In this document: piece after piece, positions 6,863-14,093 of the stretch
Layout: the number at the start of each line of letters is the position of its first letter
Position numbering within the stretch: position 1 is the stretch's first letter
NCBI GenBank assembly: GCA_023447015.1
Contig: JAEXPG010000064.1
Coordinates: 1 to 14,317 of the forward strand
Length of the DNA stretch: 14,317 nucleotides
Source of the DNA: Verrucomicrobiota bacterium
Lineage (GTDB): Bacteria; Verrucomicrobiota; Verrucomicrobiia; Opitutales; Opitutaceae
Direction of reading: 5' to 3'
The notes under the pieces: generated by a model
Told to the model about the DNA's origin: nothing
Databases searched by the model: none
What the model saw: the letters and a program-made list of their open reading frames with translations, nothing else
Position numbers and translations under genes: made by a program

Positions 6863-8128
6863 ATGCGGAAAGTCTACATCACCGGTCTCGGGTTCGTCAG
6901 CAGCATCGGCAACGACAAGTCGGCCGTGGAAACCAGCCTGCGCGAGCTGCGCCACGGCTTCGAGCTCTACGCCCCGTTCCAGCGGCCCGAGATCCCGGTG
7001 AAGGTGATGGGCACGGTCAAGGAGTTCGATGTCGCCTCGGTCGAGCCCGAGGACTGGACCTTCCCCTCCCGCTATTCGATCCGCCGCGAGCTGCTGCGCA
7101 GCATGGCGCCGCACGGGCTCTACGCCCATTGCGCGATGCTCCAGGCCATCGAGGACGCGCGCCTGGCGGATGCCGATCTGCAGAACGAGAACACCGGACT
7201 CTACTGCGCCTCGGCCGGCTCTCCGATGGTGTTGACCCACTACGTGCGCCGCATGCACGAGCTGGGGGTGAACCGTTGCTCGCCGGTTGCGGTGGTCTCC
7301 TCGATCTCCGGCACGCTGAACTTCAACCTTGTGGCCGCCTTCAAGATCCGCGGGCACTCCTGCGGTTTCTCCTCGGCCTGTGCCTCCACCGGCCATGCGC
7401 TCGGCTTCGCCTACGACGACATCGTCACGGGCCGGCAGGACCGCATGATCGTGGTCGGGGCGGAGGACGGCAACATGGACGCGATCCTTCCCTTCGCGAC
7501 GATGCGCGCGCTGTCCGTCGAGAAGGACCCCGCCCTGGCCTCGCGGCCGTTTGATGTCGCCCGCGACGGCTTTGTCGGCACCGGCGGTGCGGCGGTCGTG
7601 GTGCTCGAGAGCGAGGAGGCGGTCGCCCGCCGCGGCGCCACCCCGTACGCCGAGCTCGCCGGCTGGGGCCAGGCTTCCGACGGCCACAACGTCGCCATCT
7701 CGCACCCTGAAGGCCTCGGGCTGGCCACCGCCATGCAGCGGGCGATGCGCGCGGCCGGAGTGACGCCTTCGCAGATCGACTACATCAACGCCCATGCCAC
7801 CTCGACGCCGATCGGCGACGCCTCCGAGGTGAAGGCGATCCGTGCCGTCTTCGGGGCCGAGGTCGGCCGTGTGCCGGTGAGCAGCACCAAGGCGCTGACC
7901 GGGCACGGGCTGTCCATGGCGACCGCCCTCGAGACCGGGCTCTGCTCGCTCGCGATGCGCGGCGGTTTCATCCCGGGCTGCGGCGGGCTGCGCAACGTCG
8001 ACCCGAAGTTCGCGGACCTGAATCTCCCGCGGGAAACGCGGCCGGATTCCCCCCGTGTGGTGCTCAACAACGCCAGCGGTTTCGGCGGGGCCAACGTCTC
8101 GCTCGTGCTCCGCGCCTGCGGCTCCTGA
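6863..8128 (+). CDS. Beta-ketoacyl-ACP synthase (KAS II/FabF-like)
   Basis: This 421-residue thiolase-fold condensing enzyme should add two-carbon units from malonyl-ACP to an acyl chain by decarboxylative Claisen condensation. It begins MRKVYITGLG. The catalytic triad is visible: Cys173 in SSACASTGHA, His311 in NAHATSTPIGD and His348 in STKALTGHG, with the usual Lys343. The C-terminal NNASGFGGANVSLVL is canonical. The segment after His348 reads GLSMATALE instead of the common LLGAAGAVE, so it is not a textbook FabF or FabB. The triad is complete, so it is not a chain-length factor. The start at 6863 fits the family, and a frame back to 6776 adds 29 unrelated residues. Adjacent carrier/dehydratase and SDR genes suggest one chain-building pathway. 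Whether its product is a fatty, hydroxy or polyene chain is not readable. Confidence 0.92.
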   Translation: MRKVYITGLGFVSSIGNDKSAVETSLRELRHGFELYAPFQRPEIPVKVMGTVKEFDVASVEPEDWTFPSRYSIRRELLRSMAPHGLYAHCAMLQAIEDARLADADLQNENTGLYCASAGSPMVLTHYVRRMHELGVNRCSPVAVVSSISGTLNFNLVAAFKIRGHSCGFSSACASTGHALGFAYDDIVTGRQDRMIVVGAEDGNMDAILPFATMRALSVEKDPALASRPFDVARDGFVGTGGAAVVVLESEEAVARRGATPYAELAGWGQASDGHNVAISHPEGLGLATAMQRAMRAAGVTPSQIDYINAHATSTPIGDASEVKAIRAVFGAEVGRVPVSSTKALTGHGLSMATALETGLCSLAMRGGFIPGCGGLRNVDPKFADLNLPRETRPDSPRVVLNNASGFGGANVSLVLRACGS

Positions 8129-8159
8129 TCCGCGTCCCGGCACGCGATCCGCGCTCCTC

Positions 8160-8987
8160 ATGCCGCGTCCTCCTCTCTCCTCCCGTTTCCGCACGGCGCT
8201 CGTCACCGGTGCCGGCGTCGGTCTCGGGCGGGCGTTTACCGAGATGTTGCGGGCGGAGGGCGTGGAGGTGTGGGGGACCTCGCGGCAGCCGGAAACGTTG
8301 CCCGGCGCCCCTCGTTTCCATGCGGTCGGTTTCGACCTGGCCGGCGGTGATGCCGCGGCGGAGGCGCTGATCAACCTGGTCGATCGGGATAGCGGCGGCC
8401 TCGACCTCCTCGTGCACAATGCCGGCTACGGCGTCTTCGGCGGGCTGCTCGACCGGTCGCTCGCGGCGTGGCGCGCGCAGCTCGACGAGATGTTGGGCGT
8501 GTCGCTCGCCCTCAATCGCGCCGCCTTCGCCGCGATGGCGGCGCGCCGGCGCGGCGCCATCGTGAACGTGACCTCGATGGCGGTGGAGTTCCCCATTCCG
8601 TTTCTTTCCGGCTACAACGTCGCCAAGGCCGGCCTCGCGGCCCTCACGGAAAGCTTGATGTTGGAGGCGCCCGCCGCCGGAATCGCCGTCCTCGATTTTC
8701 GTCCCGGCGACTACCGCACGGGATTCAACCAAGCCATGTTCGCCTCCCCCGATACCAGTCTTCCGGAAACCGCCCGACGGGTGGCGGCCCGGCTCGATGC
8801 CACGCTCGCCGCGGCGCCGGGCCCGGCCCGTGCCGCCCGCGATCTGCGCCGCGCCCTGGCGCGCGGTCGCTCGGGGGTCGTGCGCTCGGGGTCGTTCTTC
8901 CAAACTGTCGTCGCCCCGCTCGGTGCGCGCCTGGCTCCGCTGGGCCTGCGCCGTGCGGTGATGGCGCGCTACTTCGGGATCCGCTGA
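8160..8987 (+). CDS. Short-chain dehydrogenase/reductase, probable ketoreductase of the cluster
   Basis: This 275-residue classical SDR has TGAGVGLG (16-23) for nucleotide binding, HNAGYG (86-91), catalytic Ser139 in NVTSMA, and Tyr152/Lys156 in YNVAK with the standard 13-residue Ser-Tyr spacing. FRPGDYRTGF follows the active site as in the family. It should reduce a carbonyl with NAD(P)H. Placed directly after the ketosynthase (31-nt gap), it most likely reduces 3-ketoacyl-ACP. It is longer than FabG (about 245 residues), with an Ala/Arg-rich C-terminal extension from about residue 205 ending in LAPLGLRRAVMARYFGIR. That tail may bind membrane or a partner. A sugar or other carbonyl substrate is possible given the glycosyltransferases downstream. 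No ribosome binding site is seen, so translation may be coupled to the upstream gene. Confidence 0.87.
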   Translation: MPRPPLSSRFRTALVTGAGVGLGRAFTEMLRAEGVEVWGTSRQPETLPGAPRFHAVGFDLAGGDAAAEALINLVDRDSGGLDLLVHNAGYGVFGGLLDRSLAAWRAQLDEMLGVSLALNRAAFAAMAARRRGAIVNVTSMAVEFPIPFLSGYNVAKAGLAALTESLMLEAPAAGIAVLDFRPGDYRTGFNQAMFASPDTSLPETARRVAARLDATLAAAPGPARAARDLRRALARGRSGVVRSGSFFQTVVAPLGARLAPLGLRRAVMARYFGIR

Positions 8988-8988
8988 C

Positions 8989-10176
8989 GTGAGCCAAGTC
9001 CGTATCCTCGTTCTCACCTCCAGCACCGGCGGCGGTCACGACGCCCGGGCGCAGGCGTTCGCCGAGTGGGCGTTCGAGCTCTACAAGCACCGGGTCGACG
9101 TGCGCATCGAGCAGCTGCTCGAGAAGTCGTCGGTCATCGGCCGCTGGGGCGTCGACTTCTACAACTGGATCCAGAAGAAGGCGCCGTGGCTGCACCACCC
9201 GTACTACATGTTCGTCGAGGGGTTGAGCATCATCAACCGCGACAACATCAGCTTCGGCAAACGCTACTACCGGGAGCTGCTCCGCGAGTACCGGCCGCAC
9301 CTGATCTTCAGCGTCCACGACTGCCTCAACCGCGGATACTTCGAGGTCGCGCGCCACGAGCTCGGTGCCGACAACGTGCGCTGCACGACCTATTGTGGCG
9401 AGTTCTCGGGCGGCTACGGCTACAGCCGCAACTGGATCGACAAGACCGTCGACCTCTACTTCTCGCGCACGCCGACGGCGCGCGACTACGCCGTGAAGCT
9501 CGGCCTGCGTCCGGAACAGACGAAGGTGCGCGGCCACCTGATGCGGCCGCGTTCGCACCACGATGTATTCCACTCCGAGCAGCGCCGCCAGTATCTCGTC
9601 GAGAGTCTCGGCCTGCGCACCGACCGCTTCACCGTGCTGCTCGGCACCGGCGGCAACGGCGCCAACCAGCACATGGAGCTGCTGCCGGTCCTGGCGGAGT
9701 ATGCCGACCGGGTGCAGGCGATCGTCGTCTGCGGCCGCAACGCCCGCACTTACGCCGAGGCGATCCACTGGCGTGCGCAGCATCCGGAATTCTCCTGCTT
9801 CATCGACGGCTACACCGACGAGATGCACCGGCTTCTGCAGGTGAGCGACACGATCGTCACCCGCGGCGGCACCACCACCTGCGCCAAGGCGCTGCACTTC
9901 CGGTGCCCGATCATCTTCAACGGCTTTGGCAGCATCATGCCGCAGGAAAGCCTCACGGTGAAGTTCTTCGAGCGCGGCGCGGAATGCCCGATCATCGACT
10001 CGGCGGCGAGCCTGCGCACGGTAATGGAGAACTGGATCCGCGTTCCCGGAGCCTTCGACCAGGCCCGGCACAAGTTCGAGGCGCTGCGCTACGAGGAGGA
10101 TCCCACCGTCCTCATCCACGAGCTCATCGGCCTCGGCTTCGACGCCGCGAAGGTCGCGCGCCCGTTCCCCGTCTGA
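8989..10176 (+). CDS. MGDG-synthase-like glycosyltransferase (GT28 family)
   Basis: This 395-residue protein begins at a GTG one nucleotide after the SDR stop (TGA C GTG), so it is tightly coupled. GGGHDARAQAF (14-24) is the N-terminal glycine/His motif of the MGDG synthase domain, which covers about residues 17-185 and includes LIFSVHDCLNRGYF. A GT28 C-terminal nucleotide-sugar domain starts near 214 (VLLGTGGNGANQH). VTRGGTTTCAKAL (290-302) corresponds to the sugar-nucleotide loop of MurG, UgtP and MGD1, with Arg in place of the usual Lys/Pro before GG. Known relatives are membrane-associated and transfer galactose or glucose from UDP-sugars to diacylglycerol. The lipid-making genes directly upstream make a lipid acceptor the best guess. 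The sugar, acceptor and linkage are unknown. There is no signal peptide, as expected for a cytoplasmic-face enzyme. Confidence 0.9.
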   Translation: MSQVRILVLTSSTGGGHDARAQAFAEWAFELYKHRVDVRIEQLLEKSSVIGRWGVDFYNWIQKKAPWLHHPYYMFVEGLSIINRDNISFGKRYYRELLREYRPHLIFSVHDCLNRGYFEVARHELGADNVRCTTYCGEFSGGYGYSRNWIDKTVDLYFSRTPTARDYAVKLGLRPEQTKVRGHLMRPRSHHDVFHSEQRRQYLVESLGLRTDRFTVLLGTGGNGANQHMELLPVLAEYADRVQAIVVCGRNARTYAEAIHWRAQHPEFSCFIDGYTDEMHRLLQVSDTIVTRGGTTTCAKALHFRCPIIFNGFGSIMPQESLTVKFFERGAECPIIDSAASLRTVMENWIRVPGAFDQARHKFEALRYEEDPTVLIHELIGLGFDAAKVARPFPV

Positions 10177-10181
10177 ACGCC

Positions 10182-11420
10182 ATGGACACCCCGGGCCCAG
10201 TCCAGCCGGCGGCGGGCGCGACCGGAGCCGAGGTGGTGCTGCTCTTCACCCGGTTCCCGTACCCGACGGAGACGTTCCTCCAGCGCGAGGTGACGGCCCT
10301 CCGCCGGCTCGGCGCAACCCTGCGGCTGGTCTCGCTCTGGGGGGGCGAACGGGAGTTCGATGGACTGCCGGTGGAGCAGTTCAACCGCTGGCGGCTCTTC
10401 ACCGTGATCTGGCGGCTTCCGCTCGAGACTTGGCGCACCCGCGGCGGTTTCTTCGCCGACATGATGCGGGCGATGGTCTCGAAGCCGCCCCACGGCTGGC
10501 TCAACCTCTGGGAGAATCTCCTCGGCGCCGGCTACGGCGTGGTCGAGGCGCCGCGCTACCGGCGCGAACGTCCGCGGCATCTCCACGCCGTGTGGGCCTC
10601 GGCACCGTCGGGCGCGGCGTGGGCGGTGTGGCGGTTGACGGGGATCCCTTTCAGCATGGCGGCCCACGCCTACGATCTGTATGAGCACGGCGGCGACTGG
10701 TTGCTGCGCGAGAAGATCGTGCTCGCCCGTTTTGTGCGCACCTCGACCGAGATGGCGGGGGCGACGCTGCGGGAGCGCGGCACGCCGCCGGAGAAGCTTC
10801 TCGTCATCCGCCGCGGCCTCGACGTGCTGCCGCCCTTCAAGTCCCTGCGCGCCTCGCGCACACCGCTCCGCATCGTCTGTGTCGCCCGCTTGGTCGAGAA
10901 GAAGGGGCTCGAGCGCCAGCTCGAGCTCTACGCCGCCGCGCGCGACGCGGGGCTGGCCCTCCAGGTCCGCATCTACGGCGGCGGTCCGCTGCACCCGCGA
11001 CTCACGGCGCAGATCCGCGCGCTGCAGTTGGGTGGAGTCGTGGAGCTCATGGGCCACCGGCCGCTCAAGGAAATCTTCGGCGCGCTGGCCTGGGCCGATA
11101 CGCTGGTGCACACCGGCATCGTCGCCCGCAGCGGCGACCGCGACGGTCTGCCGAACGTGATTCCCGAGGCGATGGCTGCCGGGGTGGTCGTTGTCACCTC
11201 GCCCGCCGCCGCCACGACGGAGGCGATCGCCCACGAACGCACCGGCCTCGTCGCAGCAATCGAGGATGCCGCGGCGTGGACCGAGGCCTGGCACCGGATC
11301 GCCGCGGACGACGCGTTGTGCGCGCGGCTCCGCGCCGACGCGCGCGACTGGGTGGAGGTGAACTTCGACGTGCACCGCAACGCGGCCCGGCTGATCGAGC
11401 GCATCCGGAAGGAATCGTGA
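10182..11420 (+). CDS. GT4-family glycosyltransferase
   Basis: This 412-residue protein is a GT-B fold glycosyltransferase, five nt after the preceding gene. The N-terminal domain begins at VVLLFTRFPYPTETFLQREV (18-37), a pattern seen in transferases of exopolysaccharide and colanic-acid type. The C-terminal donor domain has RIVCVARLVEKKGLERQLE (230-248) and IYGGGPLHPRL (264-274). DGLPNVIPEAMAAG (321-334) is the GT4 EX7E site with Asp instead of the first Glu. It transfers a sugar from an activated nucleotide donor in the cytoplasm. The sugar and acceptor are not readable. Being between a lipid glycosyltransferase and another GT4, it may extend a glycan on the same acceptor. Another frame open across 9066-11420 only reads into this gene from a shadow of its neighbour, so the ATG at 10182 is used. 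Confidence 0.92.
   Translation: MDTPGPVQPAAGATGAEVVLLFTRFPYPTETFLQREVTALRRLGATLRLVSLWGGEREFDGLPVEQFNRWRLFTVIWRLPLETWRTRGGFFADMMRAMVSKPPHGWLNLWENLLGAGYGVVEAPRYRRERPRHLHAVWASAPSGAAWAVWRLTGIPFSMAAHAYDLYEHGGDWLLREKIVLARFVRTSTEMAGATLRERGTPPEKLLVIRRGLDVLPPFKSLRASRTPLRIVCVARLVEKKGLERQLELYAAARDAGLALQVRIYGGGPLHPRLTAQIRALQLGGVVELMGHRPLKEIFGALAWADTLVHTGIVARSGDRDGLPNVIPEAMAAGVVVVTSPAAATTEAIAHERTGLVAAIEDAAAWTEAWHRIAADDALCARLRADARDWVEVNFDVHRNAARLIERIRKES
11407..11419 (+). promoter_or_regulatory. Shine-Dalgarno and GTG start coupling the two GT4 genes
   Basis: GGAAGGA at 11407-11413 precedes a GTG at 11417-11419. The GTG overlaps the TGA stop of the previous gene in the four bases GTGA. This is the clearest ribosome binding site in the plus-strand cluster. 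It decides the start of the last glycosyltransferase over the longer frame from 11276. Confidence 0.75.
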
Positions 11421-12475
11421 TCTACTACGACACCACCAAGGCCGCCCGCTCCGGGCATCACTCCGGCATCCAGCGCGTGAGCGCGAAGCTGCGCGGCGAG
11501 CTCGGTGCGCTCGCGGGCGACAAACTGGTCGGCGTGCGCTGGGATGGCGCGACGCGTGGTTGGACCCGGGCCGACGGTTCGCCGGTGGCGTTGGCGACGG
11601 CGGACTGGTTGCTCACGCCGGAATTGTTCAGCGAGGAGGAGCGGCCGGGGCTGGCCGCGTGGATCGCGAAGCCGGGCTGCCGCACCGCGGCGGTCTACTA
11701 CGACGCGATCCCGATGAAGTTCCCGCAGACGACTTGGCCGCACAGCGTCGCCCGCCATCCCGGGTACATGAAGCTGCTCGCGGGGTTCGACCGGGTGCTG
11801 GCGATCTCGGAGACCAGCCGGACCGAGCTTGAGGAGTACTGGACCTGGGCGCAGGTGGAGCGGCGGGCGCGGGTGACGGCGTTTCCACTCGGGGCCGACG
11901 GTTCGGGGCGGCCGCGCGTCCGCAACCGGGAGCGGCCGGGAGGCGCGCCGGCGTTGCTGATGGTCGGCATCCTCGAGCCGCGGAAGAACCAGCTGCTGCT
12001 GCTCGATGCGGCCGAGCGGCTCTGGGCCGAGGGCATCGATTTCACGGTCCACCTGGTCGGGCGCGTGAATCCACATTTTGGTACACCGGTTGAGCGTCGG
12101 GTGCGCGCCCTGGCGCTGCGCCATCCCGGTTTGCGCTACCACGGGCCGCTCGCCGACGGCGAGGTCGCCGAGTTGGCGGCGCGGTGTGTGGCCGGCGTGT
12201 TTCCCTCGCAGGCCGAGGGCAACGGCCTGCCGGTGATCGAGGCGTTGTGGAGCGGGCTACCGTGCGTCTGCAGCGACATCCCGGCGCTGGCCGAGCATTC
12301 GCGGGGCGGGGGCTGCCTCTCGCTTCCCGGCAACGACGTGGCCGCGTGGACCGACGGCCTGCGCCGCGTGCTGACCGACGAGCGCTTGGTCGGCGAACTC
12401 GTCCGCGCCGCCCTCAATCGTCCCCTGCCCACGTGGCGCGAGAGCGCGGAAGCCGTCCTCGCCGCACTGGGCTGA
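11417..12475 (+). CDS. GT4-family glycosyltransferase, mannosyltransferase-like
   Basis: This 352-residue protein starts at GTG within the GTGA overlap with the preceding gene. The N-terminal domain shows SGIQRV (16-21) and VYYDAIPMKFP (93-103), patterns found in O-antigen and S-layer-glycan mannosyl- and rhamnosyltransferases. ILAISETS-type sequence appears here as VLAISETSRTEL (127-138). The donor domain has LLMVGILEPRKNQ (180-192) and a complete EX7E motif, EGNGLPVIE (267-275). It should act in the cytoplasm on a nucleotide- or lipid-activated sugar. As the last gene of the co-directional run it probably adds the outermost sugar assembled by the preceding two transferases, though this order is inferred only from gene position. 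A frame back to 11276 exists but lies wholly inside the previous gene. Confidence 0.92.
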   Translation: MIYYDTTKAARSGHHSGIQRVSAKLRGELGALAGDKLVGVRWDGATRGWTRADGSPVALATADWLLTPELFSEEERPGLAAWIAKPGCRTAAVYYDAIPMKFPQTTWPHSVARHPGYMKLLAGFDRVLAISETSRTELEEYWTWAQVERRARVTAFPLGADGSGRPRVRNRERPGGAPALLMVGILEPRKNQLLLLDAAERLWAEGIDFTVHLVGRVNPHFGTPVERRVRALALRHPGLRYHGPLADGEVAELAARCVAGVFPSQAEGNGLPVIEALWSGLPCVCSDIPALAEHSRGGGCLSLPGNDVAAWTDGLRRVLTDERLVGELVRAALNRPLPTWRESAEAVLAALG

Positions 12476-12480
12476 AGAAA

Positions 12481-12503
12481 AGCCCGGGCGGCGAGCCCGG
12501 GCT
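12481..12503 (-). terminator. Rho-independent terminator of the amylase gene
   Basis: A 9-bp perfect stem (AGCCCGGGC at 12481-12489, GCCCGGGCT at 12495-12503, loop GGCGA) lies in the 69-nt gap between convergent genes. On the minus strand it is followed by TTTTCTTC, the pattern expected after the amylase stop. The plus-strand side (GGAACGG) lacks a T run. The hairpin may still slow transcripts arriving from the glycosyltransferase operon. Confidence 0.8.
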
Positions 12504-12544
12504 GGAACGGGTGCGGTGCACAGCGCGCCGCGTTGGCGGATCGT

Positions 12545-14083
12545 TCAGAGATCGAGCTCGGCGTCGGTGACGGTGAACGTGGTCGGCTCCTTGTAGGTCG
12601 GCACGGGCAGCGCCGGCTTGGCGGCGGCCTGCTGGACCGGCGGGTTGTTCGGGAGCGCGACCCAGACCTTCCACCCGTCGCCGGCGGCGTACTCGCGATA
12701 GTTCTGGTAGTTCGACTTGGCGGGATTCCAGGTGTCGTCGTCGCCGCCGATGCGGACGTAGAGCATGCCGTTGGCGCCGACGACGCGCGCGGCGTAGACG
12801 TTGGCCTGCCAGGCGTTCTGCTGGATGTTGACCTCGCTGCCGCTCTTCACCCCGGCGACGCGGCGGGCGTTGATGAGTGCCTTGAGCTTCGCCTGCAGGT
12901 CGGGGCCCCAGTCGAAGAAGTGTTTCCAGTAAACGCAGGGGATGCCCGGGGGGGTGAGGATGTAGGCGTAGGCCTGCTGAATCTCCCAGTTGTTCTGGAA
13001 GCTGTCGAAGACGTGGTCCTTCTCGGGGGAGCCGTCCTCGTGGGTGCGGTAGCCGGTGTCGTGGTTCTCGGTGAAGGTGACCGCGCGCTGGCGCCACGGG
13101 AGGCCGTCGGTGGTGTCGCCGATCAGGCCGATGCCGTTGCCGTAGCCGGAGAGGGCGCGCGGGTTGCCCTTGTTGTCCTTGAGCGTGAACTGGCTGCTGA
13201 AGTCGAAGACCGCGCTTGAAGTCTTGAGGTGCTCGGCGCCGTTCTTCGACGGATCGGTGGCGGTGAACCACACCCAGCCGCGCTGCTGGGCCTGCTTGTC
13301 CCAATCGTACTCGCCGACGGAGAAGGTCGGCTGCGTGGCCTTGTTGTAGACGGCGAGCCAGCGGGCGTCGAAGCCGTGGACCATGTCGTAGCGCCAGCCG
13401 CGGTAGCCGAGCGACTGGAGCGAACGCATGGCCTGGATGAGGTCATGGCGCACGGTCCTGTTGCCGTGGTCGAGGTCGCGGAAAGACGGGTAGGCATAGG
13501 TGGTCGCTCCGGTCGGGAGATAGGTCGGGCGAGGCTCCTCGGCGCCGCGCTTGTCGTCGGGCGTGTTGAAGACCTCGGAGTCGCGGCTGAAGAAGCACTC
13601 GTCGTACTTGCAGATCGTCCGGGTGTCCCAGACCGGGGCGCTGAAGCCGGCCCAGCCGGTGGTGCCGTCGCGGTGGTTGAAGACGAGGTCGGCGACAGGC
13701 TCGACCCCGGCCTGCAGGAGGGCGACGAGCATGGCGCGGTGCTCGTCGTGGGAGCCGTAGCTGGTGGTGAAGGTGAAGTACTCCTTCGGGTTGTAGCCGG
13801 CGCTGTAGGTGCCGGCGAAGAAGGGAGGCGGGAGCCAGACGAGGCTGAAGCCGGCGTCGCGGATCTGCGGCGCGGCCGCCTTCACGATCTTGTACCAGCT
13901 GTCGGCACCGAAGCTGGGAAACTTCTCGGTGTGCCCGTGCCGGTAGGACTCCCAGTAGAAGCCCTGGAGCATCACCCGGTCGTCGTCGAAACCGGACTGC
14001 GCGCCGAGGCGGATACCGGAGATTGTTGCGACTGCCAGGGCCAGCAGGAGCCGGCCCGCCCATCGAATCTGCGTAACGTTCAT
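12545..14083 (-). CDS. Secreted GH13 alpha-amylase
   Basis: This 512-residue exported glycoside hydrolase is predicted to cut internal alpha-1,4-glucosidic bonds of starch or glycogen. Residues 1-28 are a signal peptide (hydrophobic core RLLLALAVATISG, cut near LGA). VMLQGFYWESY (37-47) is typical of the plant/archaeal-like subfamilies GH13_6/7. The four family regions are present: ADLVFNHRDG (131-140), GWRYDMVHGFD with nucleophile Asp233, SVGEYDWD with acid/base Glu258, and FTENHDTG with Asp342. GIPCVYWKHFFDWG follows the barrel. A beta-domain ends near 478, and a Pro/Ala-rich tail plus about 20 residues (TYKEPTTFTVTDAELDL) closes the protein. The ATG at 14083 is chosen for its signal peptide and ribosome binding site. 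The frame stays open upstream without protein features. No lipobox or starch-binding module is recognised. Confidence 0.95.
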   Translation of the reverse strand: MNVTQIRWAGRLLLALAVATISGIRLGAQSGFDDDRVMLQGFYWESYRHGHTEKFPSFGADSWYKIVKAAAPQIRDAGFSLVWLPPPFFAGTYSAGYNPKEYFTFTTSYGSHDEHRAMLVALLQAGVEPVADLVFNHRDGTTGWAGFSAPVWDTRTICKYDECFFSRDSEVFNTPDDKRGAEEPRPTYLPTGATTYAYPSFRDLDHGNRTVRHDLIQAMRSLQSLGYRGWRYDMVHGFDARWLAVYNKATQPTFSVGEYDWDKQAQQRGWVWFTATDPSKNGAEHLKTSSAVFDFSSQFTLKDNKGNPRALSGYGNGIGLIGDTTDGLPWRQRAVTFTENHDTGYRTHEDGSPEKDHVFDSFQNNWEIQQAYAYILTPPGIPCVYWKHFFDWGPDLQAKLKALINARRVAGVKSGSEVNIQQNAWQANVYAARVVGANGMLYVRIGGDDDTWNPAKSNYQNYREYAAGDGWKVWVALPNNPPVQQAAAKPALPVPTYKEPTTFTVTDAELDL

Positions 14084-14093
14084 GTTCCCCCCT
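14084..14093 (-). promoter_or_regulatory. Ribosome binding site of the amylase gene
   Basis: On the minus strand, AGGGGGG (14093-14087) lies three nt before the ATG at 14083. It is one of only two visible Shine-Dalgarno-like sites in the window, and it supports this start over the open frame upstream. Confidence 0.65.

Noticed and set aside
6812..8419. 535-codon minus-strand frame opposite the ketosynthase
   Set aside because: It is the antisense shadow of the ketosynthase and SDR, with Arg/Gly/His-rich composition and no recognisable domain.
9066..11420. 784-codon plus-strand frame suggesting a giant fused glycosyltransferase
   Set aside because: The first part is an out-of-frame Arg/Pro/Ala-rich reading of the MGDG-synthase-like gene. 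Only the part from 10182 has glycosyltransferase motifs.
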